The translations under genes were made by a program, and so were the position numbers. From Eubacteriales bacterium (GTDB lineage: Bacteria; Bacillota_A; Clostridia; Christensenellales; Aristaeellaceae): 64,000 nt of DNA. A model generated the notes under the pieces. That model saw only the letters and a list, made by a program, of their open reading frames with translations. It was not told the DNA's origin and did no database searches. The stretch lies in the NCBI GenBank assembly GCA_029974035.1, contig JARKQG010000075.1, positions 62,001-126,000 of the forward strand, given 5' to 3'. Of the stretch, positions 33,986-42,126 are shown piece by piece; position 1 is the stretch's first letter, and each line of letters opens with the position of its first letter.

Positions 33986-34764
33986 TGGACCTTTTTGACA
34001 CCCACTGCCACCTGACGGACGAGCGGTTTTCCGCCGACTTCGACGCCGTCTTGGCCAGGATGCGGGAAGCCGGCGTGAACCTGGCGGTGGTGGTAGGCGA
34101 GGCGTCGGACGAAACCGACGCGCCGGACGCGCTCAAACTGTGCGAAGCCCACGGCTTTTACGCCGAGGTGGGCGTACACCCCCACGTCGCCTCCGCCTGG
34201 AACGCGGAGACGGAAAAGCGGCTCCGCGGTTTTCTCGCGCACCCGAAGGCGGTGTGCCTGGGGGAGATCGGCCTGGACTACCACTACGATCTGTCGCCCC
34301 GCCTTCAGCAGGCGGAGGCCTTTGAGGCCCAGATGGATCTGGCGCTGGAACTGGGCATGCCGGTGGCGCTGCACATCCGCGAGGCTCACGGCGAGGCCAC
34401 GGAGCGCATGCGGGCGCGGTACCGGGCGGGGCGGCTGCCAAAGTGCCTTCTGCACTGCTACTCCGGCAGCTGGGAGAGCGCAAAGGGGTATCTGGCGATG
34501 GGCTGCTGCCTGTCGCTCTCCGGCTCGGCCACCTTCAAAAACGCGCCGAAGCTGCGCGAGGTGGCGGAAAATGTGCCGCCGGACCGGCTGCTGATCGAGA
34601 CGGACAGCCCTTACCTGGCGCCGGAGCCCATGCGCGGCCGCCGGAACGAACCCGCCTTCGTGGCCCACACCTGCCGGCGCATTGCCGCCATCCGGGGCAT
34701 GGACCCGGAGGAACTGGCCCGAATCACCACCGAAAACGGTAAAAGATTCTTTCGCATCGCCTGA
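33985..34764 (+). CDS. tatD: TatD-family deoxyribonuclease
   Basis: 259 residues, metal-dependent hydrolase fold. Motifs in order: FDTHCHLTDE, VGVHPH, CLGEIGLDYHYD, LHIREAHGEA, LHCYSGS, and ETDSPYLAPEP. It matches the YcfH/YabD branch that follows metG in Bacillota; YabD-type proteins are 3'-5' exonucleases in oxidative DNA damage. ATG at 33985 lies in the metG stop (TGATG). Confidence 0.93.
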   Translation: MDLFDTHCHLTDERFSADFDAVLARMREAGVNLAVVVGEASDETDAPDALKLCEAHGFYAEVGVHPHVASAWNAETEKRLRGFLAHPKAVCLGEIGLDYHYDLSPRLQQAEAFEAQMDLALELGMPVALHIREAHGEATERMRARYRAGRLPKCLLHCYSGSWESAKGYLAMGCCLSLSGSATFKNAPKLREVAENVPPDRLLIETDSPYLAPEPMRGRRNEPAFVAHTCRRIAAIRGMDPEELARITTENGKRFFRIA

Positions 34765-34768
34765 TTCG

Positions 34769-34797
34769 TTGAATCCCTCCCCGAAAAATGCTACAAT
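34769..34797 (+). promoter_or_regulatory. Sigma-A promoter of the PHP-prmA-rsmE-mtaB operon
   Basis: TTGAAT, 17 bp, TACAAT, about 65 bases before the ATG at 34866. Confidence 0.75.
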
Positions 34798-34865
34798 AAC
34801 CCGTAGCGTGGCCCGGGGAGGGTTTTTGCGCCCCGCGGCCGATCATCCGTTCGGAGGGAAATGTC

Positions 34866-36158
34866 ATGCGCACCAAAGCGGAAATTCTGGACCTGCTCAA
34901 CGCGCCGGAGCGCCTGGAAAACCTGAAAACGCTGGTGGCCGAGGTCAAAAGCGGCGCGATGCCCGCGCCGGTCACCGGCCGGGATGTCAACAACCACATC
35001 CACACCCAGTATTCGTTCTCGCCCTATTCGCCCACGGCGGCGGCGTGGTTTTCGTGGCAGGCGGGGCTGTGCACCGCGGGCATCATCGACCACGATTCCG
35101 TGGCCGGCGCGAAGGAGTTCCTCGAGGCCTGCAAAATCGTGGGCCTGGCGGGCACCGTGGGTGTCGAGTGCCGGGTCAGCCTCAAGGGCACGCCCTTTGA
35201 ATCGGTCCGGGTCAACAACCCCGATCAGTCGGGCATCATCTACACCACCGTCCACGGCATCCCCCACAACCAAATCGATGCCGTCGGCGCCTTTTTTGCC
35301 CCCTACCGCGAGAAGCGCAACCAGCGCAACCGCAAGATGGTGGCCGCCGTAAACCGCCTGATGGCGCCCTATGGCCTCGCCATCGACTTTGACACCGGCG
35401 TCGTTCCCCTCTCCCGCTTCCGGGAGGGCGGCAGCGTCACGGAGCGCCACATCGCCTGCGCGCTGGCGAACAGAATGCTGGAAAAATTCGGCCCGGGAGA
35501 CGCGCTGGTGTCCTTCATCCGGGACGAACTCAGGCTGCCGCTGTCCGAAAAGGCCCGGGGCTACCTGACCCAGCCGGAGAACCCCGACAGGATGTACGAC
35601 CTGCTGGGCTGGATCAAGGCCGAGCTGATCTCGAAGTTCTACGTGGACGCCACCGACGAGTGCCCGCCGGTGGCCGAGGTGCTGGCGCTGTCCGAGGCCA
35701 TCCACGCGATTTCGGCCTACCCGTACCTGGGCGACGTGGGCGACTCCGTCACCGGCGACAAGCGCGCCCAGAAGTTTGAGGACGGCTTCCTGCCGGAATT
35801 GATGGACTTTTTGAAGCAGGCGGGCTACCGCGGCGTCACCTACATGCCCTCCCGCAATACCCGCGCCCAGCTGGACGCGCTGCGCGCGCTGGCCTCGGCC
35901 CGCGGCTTCTTCGAGATCAGCGGCGAGGACATCAATTCCCCCCGCCAGTCCTTCGTGTGCTTGGCCCAGCGGGACCCGGCCTTTGACCACCTGTACGATT
36001 CCACCTGGGCGCTGATCGCCCACGAAAACCTGGCCACGAAGGACCCGGCGGAGGGCTTCTTTGCAGAAAAGGCGGTGGCGGCGCACCCCGATATCGCCGG
36101 GCGCACCCGCGCCTTTGCCCGGGTGGCGCTGGCGGCCCACGCGAGGGGAGAATACTGA
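34866..36158 (+). CDS. PHP-domain metal-dependent hydrolase
   Basis: 430 residues. The PHP N-terminus is clear: NNHIHTQYSFSPYSPT (HxH motif) and IIDHDSVAGAKEF. Further metal ligands fall in VGVECRVS, HGIPHN and the C-terminal SGEDINSPRQ. These enzymes are phosphoesterases; the substrate of this clostridial subfamily (PHP proteins of ~430 residues with an inserted helical region) is unknown. ATG at 34866 after GGAGGGAA. Stop overlaps the next gene (TGATG), starting a run of six tightly packed genes. Confidence 0.85.
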   Translation: MRTKAEILDLLNAPERLENLKTLVAEVKSGAMPAPVTGRDVNNHIHTQYSFSPYSPTAAAWFSWQAGLCTAGIIDHDSVAGAKEFLEACKIVGLAGTVGVECRVSLKGTPFESVRVNNPDQSGIIYTTVHGIPHNQIDAVGAFFAPYREKRNQRNRKMVAAVNRLMAPYGLAIDFDTGVVPLSRFREGGSVTERHIACALANRMLEKFGPGDALVSFIRDELRLPLSEKARGYLTQPENPDRMYDLLGWIKAELISKFYVDATDECPPVAEVLALSEAIHAISAYPYLGDVGDSVTGDKRAQKFEDGFLPELMDFLKQAGYRGVTYMPSRNTRAQLDALRALASARGFFEISGEDINSPRQSFVCLAQRDPAFDHLYDSTWALIAHENLATKDPAEGFFAEKAVAAHPDIAGRTRAFARVALAAHARGEY

Positions 36159-36697
36159 TGCCCCGAATTTACGGCAAAAGCGTGATGCTCCGGGATTTTC
36201 GCCGGGAGGACATCTCCGGCATGCGCGTCTGGTGCAACGATCCGGACATCACCCGCTACCTCGGGCCCCGCTACACCGCGCCCATCCCCTGGGAGCAGAC
36301 CGAGGCGGAGCTGGACCGGTATCTCCGGGGCGACGCCGGCGGCTACAACCTGGTGATCGCCGACCGCGAAACCGGGAAATACCTGGGCCAGTGCGCGCTG
36401 TTCATGATCGACCAAGTGAGCCGCAAGGCGGAGCTGGCCATCGTGCTGATGCCCGAACACCTGGGAAAGGGCGTGGGCGGCGAGGCGCTCGGGCTTTTGC
36501 TGGACTTTGGCTTTCGTCAGGCCAACCTGAACCGCATCTGGCTGAGCGTGAACGCGGGCAATGCCCGCGCCATCCGCGTCTACGAAAGGGCCGGTTTTTC
36601 GCGGGAGGGCGTGATGCGGCAGGACCGCTATATCGACGGACACTATCAGGATACGGTGCTGATGAGCATCCTCCGGGAGGAATGGAACCATGTTTGA
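36158..36697 (+). CDS. GNAT-family N-acetyltransferase
   Basis: 179 residues of the RimJ/RimL type. Acetyl-CoA loop VLMPEHLGKGVGGEALGLLL (Q/RxxGxG/A), preceded by YNLVIADRETGKYLGQCALFM and followed by NLNRIWLSVNAGNARAIRVYERAGF. Such proteins acetylate ribosomal-protein N-termini, antibiotics or small amines; target unknown. Overlaps the PHP gene by one base and the next GNAT gene by 8. Confidence 0.9.
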   Translation: MPRIYGKSVMLRDFRREDISGMRVWCNDPDITRYLGPRYTAPIPWEQTEAELDRYLRGDAGGYNLVIADRETGKYLGQCALFMIDQVSRKAELAIVLMPEHLGKGVGGEALGLLLDFGFRQANLNRIWLSVNAGNARAIRVYERAGFSREGVMRQDRYIDGHYQDTVLMSILREEWNHV

Positions 36698-37247
36698 AGG
36701 AGCACTTGTCCGGCTGCGCGAGATGCGCGTGGAGGAAGCGGAGCAGTTTCTCCGCTGGATGAACGACCCCGACATGGCCGACAGGCTGTCCGGCGGCGCG
36801 ATGCCGATGACGCTTGCGCAGCAGCGAGAGTGGATTGAGAAAAACGCCGGTCGGCAGGAAAACCAGTGTCAGTTTTCGGTGGAGACGCTGGAGGGCAGGC
36901 TCATCGGCTCCTGCGGCTACCACAGTCTGGACTGGAAGAACCGCCGCGCCATGGTGGGCTGGGAGATCGGCGACGCGGGAATGCGGGGCAAGGGCTACGG
37001 CACCGACATGATCGAAACGCTGCTCAGGGTCTGCTTCGAGGGGCTGGGGCTGCGCAAGGTGTCGCTGTGCGTGTACGAATTCAACGAGGCCAGGCGGCTC
37101 TATGAGCGGCTGGGCTTTGCGCTGGAGGGCACGCTGCGCAAGGAGCGCTTTGTGCGCGGCCGCTGGTGGGACGAGCTCCGCTACGGCATGTTTAAAACCG
37201 AATGGGCCGCGCGGCGCGGCATCCGGATTGAGCGGGATGAGGCGTAG
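36690..37247 (+). CDS. GNAT-family N-acetyltransferase
   Basis: 185 residues, also RimJ/RimL-like: GSCGYHSLDWKNRRAMVGWE, then GMRGKGYGTDMIETLLRVCF, then LRKVSLCVYEFNEARRLYERLGF. Related to, but not a close copy of, the gene before it, so the pair is an old duplication or two independent members. ATG at 36690 after GGGAGGAA. Adjacent to prmA, which methylates ribosomal protein L11. Confidence 0.9.
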   Translation: MFEGALVRLREMRVEEAEQFLRWMNDPDMADRLSGGAMPMTLAQQREWIEKNAGRQENQCQFSVETLEGRLIGSCGYHSLDWKNRRAMVGWEIGDAGMRGKGYGTDMIETLLRVCFEGLGLRKVSLCVYEFNEARRLYERLGFALEGTLRKERFVRGRWWDELRYGMFKTEWAARRGIRIERDEA

Positions 37248-37249
37248 AG

Positions 37250-38203
37250 ATGGACTGGATTCAACTGACGGTTCTGACCACCACCGAGGGCGCGGAACTG
37301 GTGTCCCAGCTGCTCATCGACCTGGGCTCCGCGGGCACCGCGATCGAGGACCGAAACGACGTAAAGCTCAACCAGCGGCCCGAGGGTCGCTGGGACATTC
37401 TGGACGAATCCATCGCGCTGCAAATGAGCGAGGATGTGAAGGTCACCGGCTACTATCCGGCGGATGAGCGCGCCGCGGGCATCGCGCAGGCGGTGGGCGC
37501 GCGCCTTGACGCGCTCCGGGCCATGGACCTTAAAATGGACCTGGGCAAGCTGGAAATCCGCTCCGCCCGGGTGGACGACGAGGACTGGGCCGAGTACTGG
37601 AAGGCGTCCTTTACGCCCTTTCGGATCGGCCGGCACCTGGTGGTGCGCCCCAGTTGGACGGAATACGCCCCAGAGCCGGGGGACCGGGTGATCGAGCTGG
37701 ACCCGGGCATGGCCTTCGGCACCGGCACCCACGAGACCACCGCGCTGTGCGCATCCTGGCTGGAGGAGCTGGTCACCCCCGGCATGAAGGTCATGGATCT
37801 GGGCACCGGCACGGGCATTCTGGCCATCGCGGCGGCGCTCCTCGGCGCTTCGGATGTGCTGGCTACCGACATTGATCCGGTGGCGGTGCGGGTGGCCCGG
37901 GAGAACGCGGCGAAAAACCGCGCGGACGGCGCGGTCCGCGCCGCCCAGGCGGACGTGCTGGCGGGCATCGGCGAGACGGCCCATCTGGTGGTGGCCAACA
38001 TCATCACCGACGTGATTTTGCGGATCGCGCCCGCGGTGTTTGACCACGTGGAGCCGGGCGGCACATTCCTGTGCTCCGGCATTTCGGCCGACCGGGGCGG
38101 CGAGGTGGAAAATGCGCTCGCAGCCGCCGGGTTTTCCGATGTCCGGCGCCGCGTGAAGGGCGAATGGGCGGCCTTCGCCGCAAAGAAATGCGCCGCTTCC
38201 TGA
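37250..38203 (+). CDS. prmA: Ribosomal protein L11 methyltransferase
   Basis: 317 residues. N-terminal substrate-recognition domain (WIQLTVLTTTEGAELVSQLL), then the catalytic domain with VIELDPGMAFGTGTHETTALC, MDLGTGTGILAIAAALLGA, DIDPVAVRVARENAAKN and VVANIITDVIL. Trimethylates L11 on its N-terminus and lysines. ATG at 37250, two bases after the previous stop. Overlaps rsmE by 16 bases. Confidence 0.95.
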   Translation: MDWIQLTVLTTTEGAELVSQLLIDLGSAGTAIEDRNDVKLNQRPEGRWDILDESIALQMSEDVKVTGYYPADERAAGIAQAVGARLDALRAMDLKMDLGKLEIRSARVDDEDWAEYWKASFTPFRIGRHLVVRPSWTEYAPEPGDRVIELDPGMAFGTGTHETTALCASWLEELVTPGMKVMDLGTGTGILAIAAALLGASDVLATDIDPVAVRVARENAAKNRADGAVRAAQADVLAGIGETAHLVVANIITDVILRIAPAVFDHVEPGGTFLCSGISADRGGEVENALAAAGFSDVRRRVKGEWAAFAAKKCAAS

Positions 38204-38916
38204 TCGAGTCCGGCGCGCCGGGGGACATCGTGCCCCTGCCGGAGGGAGAGGCGCAGCACGCCCGCCGGGTGCTCCGGCTCAGGCCCGGCGATCGGGTGCG
38301 GCTGATGGACGGCCGGGGCGCGCTCTACGACGCGGAGCTGGTCGAGGTGGGCGACCGCGTCACCGCGCGGCTGGGCGAACGGCTGGACGGCGCGGCGCCG
38401 CCGGTGGCGCTCACCCTCTATCAGGGATTGCCGAAATCTGACAAGCTGGAGTTTATCGCCCAGAAGGCCGCGGAACTGGGCGCGTGCCGGCTGGTGCCCG
38501 TACGGATGGCCCGCAGCGTGGTGAAGCTCACCGAGGCGGAGGGCGCGAGGAAGCGGGAACGGCTGGAGAAGATCGCCCGCGAGGCGATGAAGCAGTGCGG
38601 CCGCGCCGGCGCCCTCGAGGTTCTGGCGCCGGTGGCCCTTGGCGCCGCGCTTTCCATGTTCCGCGGGGAGGACCTGATGCTGATGCCCTGGGAGGAGGCG
38701 CGGGAGCGCCGCCTGAAGGATGAATACGCCGCCCGCCCCGACGCGCGCTCGGTGGGCATTCTGATCGGGCCGGAGGGCGGCATCGCGCCGGAGGAGGCAG
38801 CGCTGGCCGCGGAGGCGGGCGCGCGGCCCGTCACGCTGGGGCCGCGCATTCTCCGCGCCGAGACCGCCGCCGTCGCCGCGCTGGCCGTGGCGATGAGCCT
38901 GTGGGGAGATCTATGA
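38188..38916 (+). CDS. rsmE: 16S rRNA m3U1498 methyltransferase
   Basis: 242 residues, SPOUT family. N-terminal PUA-like part (HARRVLRLRPGDRVRLMDG) and the knotted C-terminal SAM site: LYQGLPKSDKLEFIAQKAAELG, GILIGPEGGIAPEEA, and LGPRILRAETAAVAAL. ATG at 38188 (MRRFLIESG) lies inside the end of prmA. Ends in ATGA overlap with mtaB. The prmA-rsmE-mtaB order is conserved in Bacillota. Confidence 0.95.
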   Translation: MRRFLIESGAPGDIVPLPEGEAQHARRVLRLRPGDRVRLMDGRGALYDAELVEVGDRVTARLGERLDGAAPPVALTLYQGLPKSDKLEFIAQKAAELGACRLVPVRMARSVVKLTEAEGARKRERLEKIAREAMKQCGRAGALEVLAPVALGAALSMFRGEDLMLMPWEEARERRLKDEYAARPDARSVGILIGPEGGIAPEEAALAAEAGARPVTLGPRILRAETAAVAALAVAMSLWGDL

Positions 38917-40184
38917 AGACGATCGCGTGCCTCACGCTGGGCTGCAAGGTGAACCAGTACGACACCGAAGCCATGCGGGAGGCCTTTGAGAAGGCGGGCT
39001 ACCTGAGCGTGCCCTTTGGCGCCCCGGCGGATGTGTACCTCGTCAACACCTGCACCGTCACCGGCACCGGCGACCAGAAGTCCATGAAGCTGATCCGCCG
39101 CGCCCACCGGGAGCATCCGGAAAGCGACATCATCGTGTGCGGCTGCCTGGCGCAGCGGGACGCCGAAAGGGTGCGCCTCCCGGGCGTGCGGCTGATTCTG
39201 GGCACCCGCGACCGGGCGCGGGTGGTGGAACTGTACCACCGGGCGCTTTCGGAGGACCGGGTAATCACCGCCGCGGGCGAGGCGGGGGCGTGGACCTTTG
39301 AGCGCCTCAGCGTATCGCGCCACGAGGGGCATACCCGGGCGGTGATGAAGATCCAGGAAGGTTGCGAAAACCGCTGCGCCTACTGCGTGATCCCCCGGGT
39401 GCGGGGGCCGGTGCGGTCGATGCCCCTCGGGGCGGTGGCCGCCGAGGCCCGCGCGCTGGGCGGCGCGGGCTACCGCGAGTTGGTGGTCACCGGCATTCAT
39501 CTGATGAGCTACGGGCGCGACCTGGGGCTGGACCTCACCGACGCGCTCCGGGCCATTCACGGCGCGGAGGGCATCCGGCGCATCCGCCTCGGCTCGCTGG
39601 AACCGATGGGCGTGACGGAGGCCTTCGTGTCCGCGCTGCTTGATATGCCGAAGATCTGCCCGCAGTTTCACCTGTCGATGCAGTCCGGAAGCGACGGCGT
39701 GCTGCGGCGGATGCGCAGGCGCTATGGCGCGGGGCAGTACCTGGCCGCCGCCCGAAGGCTCAAAAGCGCCTTTCCCGGCTGCGCGCTGACCACCGACGTC
39801 ATCGCCGGATTTCCCGGCGAAACGGACGAGGAACACCGGGAAACGCTGGCGTTCATCCGGGAAGTGGGCTTTGCCCGCATCCACGTGTTTCCGTTTTCCC
39901 CCCGCAGCGGCACCGCCGCGGCGGAAATGCCCGGCCAGGTGCCGGAGGATGTGAAAAAAGCCCGGGCGGCGGAGCTGATCGCGCTGGGGGAAACCCTGGA
40001 GGCGGAGTACGTCCGCGGCCTGGTGGGCACCAGACAGCGGGTGCTGTTCGAGGAAGCGGGGGAGGGCGGCCTCGCCGAGGGCTATGCCGAAAACTACGTG
40101 CGGGTGATCGCGCCGGGAACGCCCGGCGAGGTGCGGGACGTGGTCATCCGCTCGGCGGAGGGCGCGGTAGCGCGGGGCGAATGA
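38913..40184 (+). CDS. mtaB: tRNA ms2t6A37 methylthiotransferase MtaB
   Basis: 423 residues. N-terminal UPF0004 domain with Fe-S cysteines (TLGCKVNQYDTEA, NTCTVTGTGDQKS, CGCLAQRD), radical SAM core with C-x3-C-x2-C in GCENRCAYCVIPRVRG, and a C-terminal TRAM-like segment (GTRQRVLFEEAG). It adds a methylthio group to t6A37 in tRNA; ywlC, which makes the t6A precursor, is also in this window. Start: the ATG at 38913, coupled to rsmE; a GTG four codons upstream is less likely. Confidence 0.94.
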   Translation: MKTIACLTLGCKVNQYDTEAMREAFEKAGYLSVPFGAPADVYLVNTCTVTGTGDQKSMKLIRRAHREHPESDIIVCGCLAQRDAERVRLPGVRLILGTRDRARVVELYHRALSEDRVITAAGEAGAWTFERLSVSRHEGHTRAVMKIQEGCENRCAYCVIPRVRGPVRSMPLGAVAAEARALGGAGYRELVVTGIHLMSYGRDLGLDLTDALRAIHGAEGIRRIRLGSLEPMGVTEAFVSALLDMPKICPQFHLSMQSGSDGVLRRMRRRYGAGQYLAAARRLKSAFPGCALTTDVIAGFPGETDEEHRETLAFIREVGFARIHVFPFSPRSGTAAAEMPGQVPEDVKKARAAELIALGETLEAEYVRGLVGTRQRVLFEEAGEGGLAEGYAENYVRVIAPGTPGEVRDVVIRSAEGAVARGE

Positions 40185-40257
40185 GCGGGTTTGACCCGCG
40201 TCCGGATGGTTAAATTATGAACAGAATGAAAACTTTGGGTTTGAAAGGGGTATATTG

Positions 40258-40593
40258 ATGGACAGCTGCATCTTCTGCCGCATCCTTTCCGGAGAAATTC
40301 CGTCCAACAAGGTGTATGAGGACGAGTACGTGTACGCGTTCCGGGACATTGAGCCGCAGGCGCCGGTGCACGTGCTGATCGTCCCGAAAAAGCACATGCC
40401 GGACGTGATGGCGCTGGACGGGGAGACGGCGGCGCACCTTTTGGCGGCGGCCAAGAGGATTGCCGCGTCCGAGGGGATCGCGGAGACGGGCTTTCGCCTG
40501 GTGACCAACTGCGGGGCCCACGGCGCTCAGTCGGTCCGGCACCTGCACCTGCACCTGCTCGGCGGCGCACAATTGGGCGGCAAGATGGCGTAA
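40258..40593 (+). CDS. hinT: HIT-family nucleotide hydrolase
   Basis: 111 residues. Zinc-binding N-terminus CIFCRILSGEIPSNKVYEDE and the histidine triad SVRHLHLHLLGG. Hydrolyses phosphoramidate or dinucleotide substrates such as AMP-lysine. Start at ATG 40258 (a TTG lies one codon earlier), with GAAAGGGG upstream. The 74 bases before it hold a GCGGG-TTTGA-CCCGC hairpin that may end the mtaB operon. Confidence 0.93.
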   Translation: MDSCIFCRILSGEIPSNKVYEDEYVYAFRDIEPQAPVHVLIVPKKHMPDVMALDGETAAHLLAAAKRIAASEGIAETGFRLVTNCGAHGAQSVRHLHLHLLGGAQLGGKMA

Positions 40594-40625
40594 AACCCTC
40601 GATTGTGAAAATTCCGCATTTTCGG

Positions 40626-40655
40626 TTGACGATTACAATCGCCATGCGCTATAAT
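40626..40655 (+). promoter_or_regulatory. Sigma-A promoter of rpsU
   Basis: TTGACG, 18 bp, TATAAT, followed by a ~60-base leader with no clear structure. Confidence 0.8.
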
Positions 40656-40723
40656 AGCTTGTGTGGCGAACCCCATGCTACATTGGCTGACATGTCAGCA
40701 TCCATGAGGGGAGGGAAAACACG

Positions 40724-40897
40724 ATGTCAGAGGTACGCGTCAAGGACAATGAGTCTCTGGAGAGCGCGCTGCGCCGCTTCAAGCGCATGACCGCCCGCTC
40801 CGGGATTCTGGCCGAGGCCAGGAAAAGAGAGCACTACGAAAAGCCCAGCGTCAAGCGCAAGAAGAAAGCGGAAGCCGCCCGCAAACGCAAATATTAA
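40724..40897 (+). CDS. rpsU: 30S ribosomal protein S21
   Basis: 57 residues, very basic: [35 protein letters not shown], ending AARKRKY. All S21 hallmarks are present (VRVKxNESLExALRRFKR). ATG at 40724 preceded by GGGGAGGGAA. Own promoter and terminator, so monocistronic. Confidence 0.95.
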   Translation: MSEVRVKDNESLESALRRFKRMTARSGILAEARKREHYEKPSVKRKKKAEAARKRKY

Positions 40898-40913
40898 GCG
40901 CAGCCGCGCCTTG

Positions 40914-40945
40914 CGGGCTCCCAGACAGCGATGCTTGGGAGCCCG
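40914..40945 (+). terminator. Hairpin after rpsU
   Basis: Perfect 10-bp arms CGGGCTCCCA/TGGGAGCCCG around 12 bases; followed by ATTCATTCC, a poor T-run, so partial read-through into the next gene is possible. Confidence 0.6.
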
Positions 40946-41008
40946 ATTCATTCCCTCCTTGTCCGCCTGTTGATCCTTCAGTCAGAGAATTCCCAACCGG
41001 GAGACACA

Positions 41009-42016
41009 ATGCAATATGCACTGCTTCCGTGGCCGTATCTCAACAGCCGCTATGATGCGTCCATCCGTCCGATGCTGAAAAAGGAGCTGGCGCGGCTCGC
41101 CGAACGCGCCGGGATGAGGGCGGACGTAGGCGAGACCCGCTTTGGCGGGCTGAGCTTTCTCTCCTTTGAGGCGGAACCGCCGTCGCCGCGCGCGCTCGAG
41201 ATGCTGTCCACCCACTCCCACCTGCGGCTGCTCTTCGAGGTGCGGCCGGACGGTGCGATGCTTCCACTCATTTCCGCGAGGACGCCCGAAGTGGGCGGGG
41301 ATCTTTCGTCGATCATCAAGTACAAGGGAAAGACCAGCGAGCTTTTCACCCGAAGCCTGATCAGCCTGGCCGTGCTGGAGAGCGGGTTTTCCGACGCGAT
41401 GTTTGGGCGGCTTAAGCTGCTGGACCCGATGTGCGGCCGGGGTACCACGCTGTTTGAGGCGCTCAACCGGGGCTGGAACGCGGTGGGTTCGGATCTCGAC
41501 CGCTCCGACGTGGAGCAGGGCCATGCCTTCTTAAAGCGTTATCTGGAACTCGGCCGGTTCAAGCACGAGGCGAGGGACTTCTCCATGACCGTGGGGAATA
41601 CCCAGGTCAAGCGCCGCCAGATCGCGCTGACCCGGCTCGAGGGGAAGGCCGGGGAAGGAGCGCTCACGGCGTCGTTCATCGCCGCGGATCTCGTCAGCGC
41701 GGCGGACGCCCACCGCGCCGGTTCATTCCATCTGGTTGTCTGCGACCTGCCCTACGGCGTGCAGCACGCGCCGGGCGGCGACAGGACGCTTAACGCGCTG
41801 CTTGAGCGGGCGCTGCCCGCGCTGCACCGCGCGTTGAAGGCCGGCGGCGCCATCGCGTTGGCGTTCAACACCTACACGCTGAAGCGCGAGCGCGTGACGG
41901 CGCTTTTGGCCGGCGCGGGGTTTGAGCCCCGCGACGACGAATCCTGGCGGGGACTCGACCATTGGGTGGAGCAGGCGGTCCGGCGCGACTTCGTGGTCGC
42001 CGTAAAGCGCGCATAA
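41009..42016 (+). CDS. TRM11-like (UPF0020-type) RNA methyltransferase
   Basis: 335 residues. An N-terminal region resembling THUMP-associated folds, then the SAM motif [33 protein letters not shown], and a catalytic [14 protein letters not shown], close to the DPPY/NPPY motif of N-methyltransferases (Asp-Leu replaces Asp-Pro). It probably methylates a guanine or adenine in tRNA or rRNA, but the site cannot be assigned. ATG at 41009 after CCGGGAG. Confidence 0.8.
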   Translation: MQYALLPWPYLNSRYDASIRPMLKKELARLAERAGMRADVGETRFGGLSFLSFEAEPPSPRALEMLSTHSHLRLLFEVRPDGAMLPLISARTPEVGGDLSSIIKYKGKTSELFTRSLISLAVLESGFSDAMFGRLKLLDPMCGRGTTLFEALNRGWNAVGSDLDRSDVEQGHAFLKRYLELGRFKHEARDFSMTVGNTQVKRRQIALTRLEGKAGEGALTASFIAADLVSAADAHRAGSFHLVVCDLPYGVQHAPGGDRTLNALLERALPALHRALKAGGAIALAFNTYTLKRERVTALLAGAGFEPRDDESWRGLDHWVEQAVRRDFVVAVKRA

Positions 42017-42126
42017 TCGCAGATGAACCGCATACACTAACGCTGCACATCCGCGCCCGGCGCATCGGGGCGCTTCCCGTCTCATGTCCTTTTGATCATT
42101 CCAGTCTGGGAGAGGAGCAACTCACC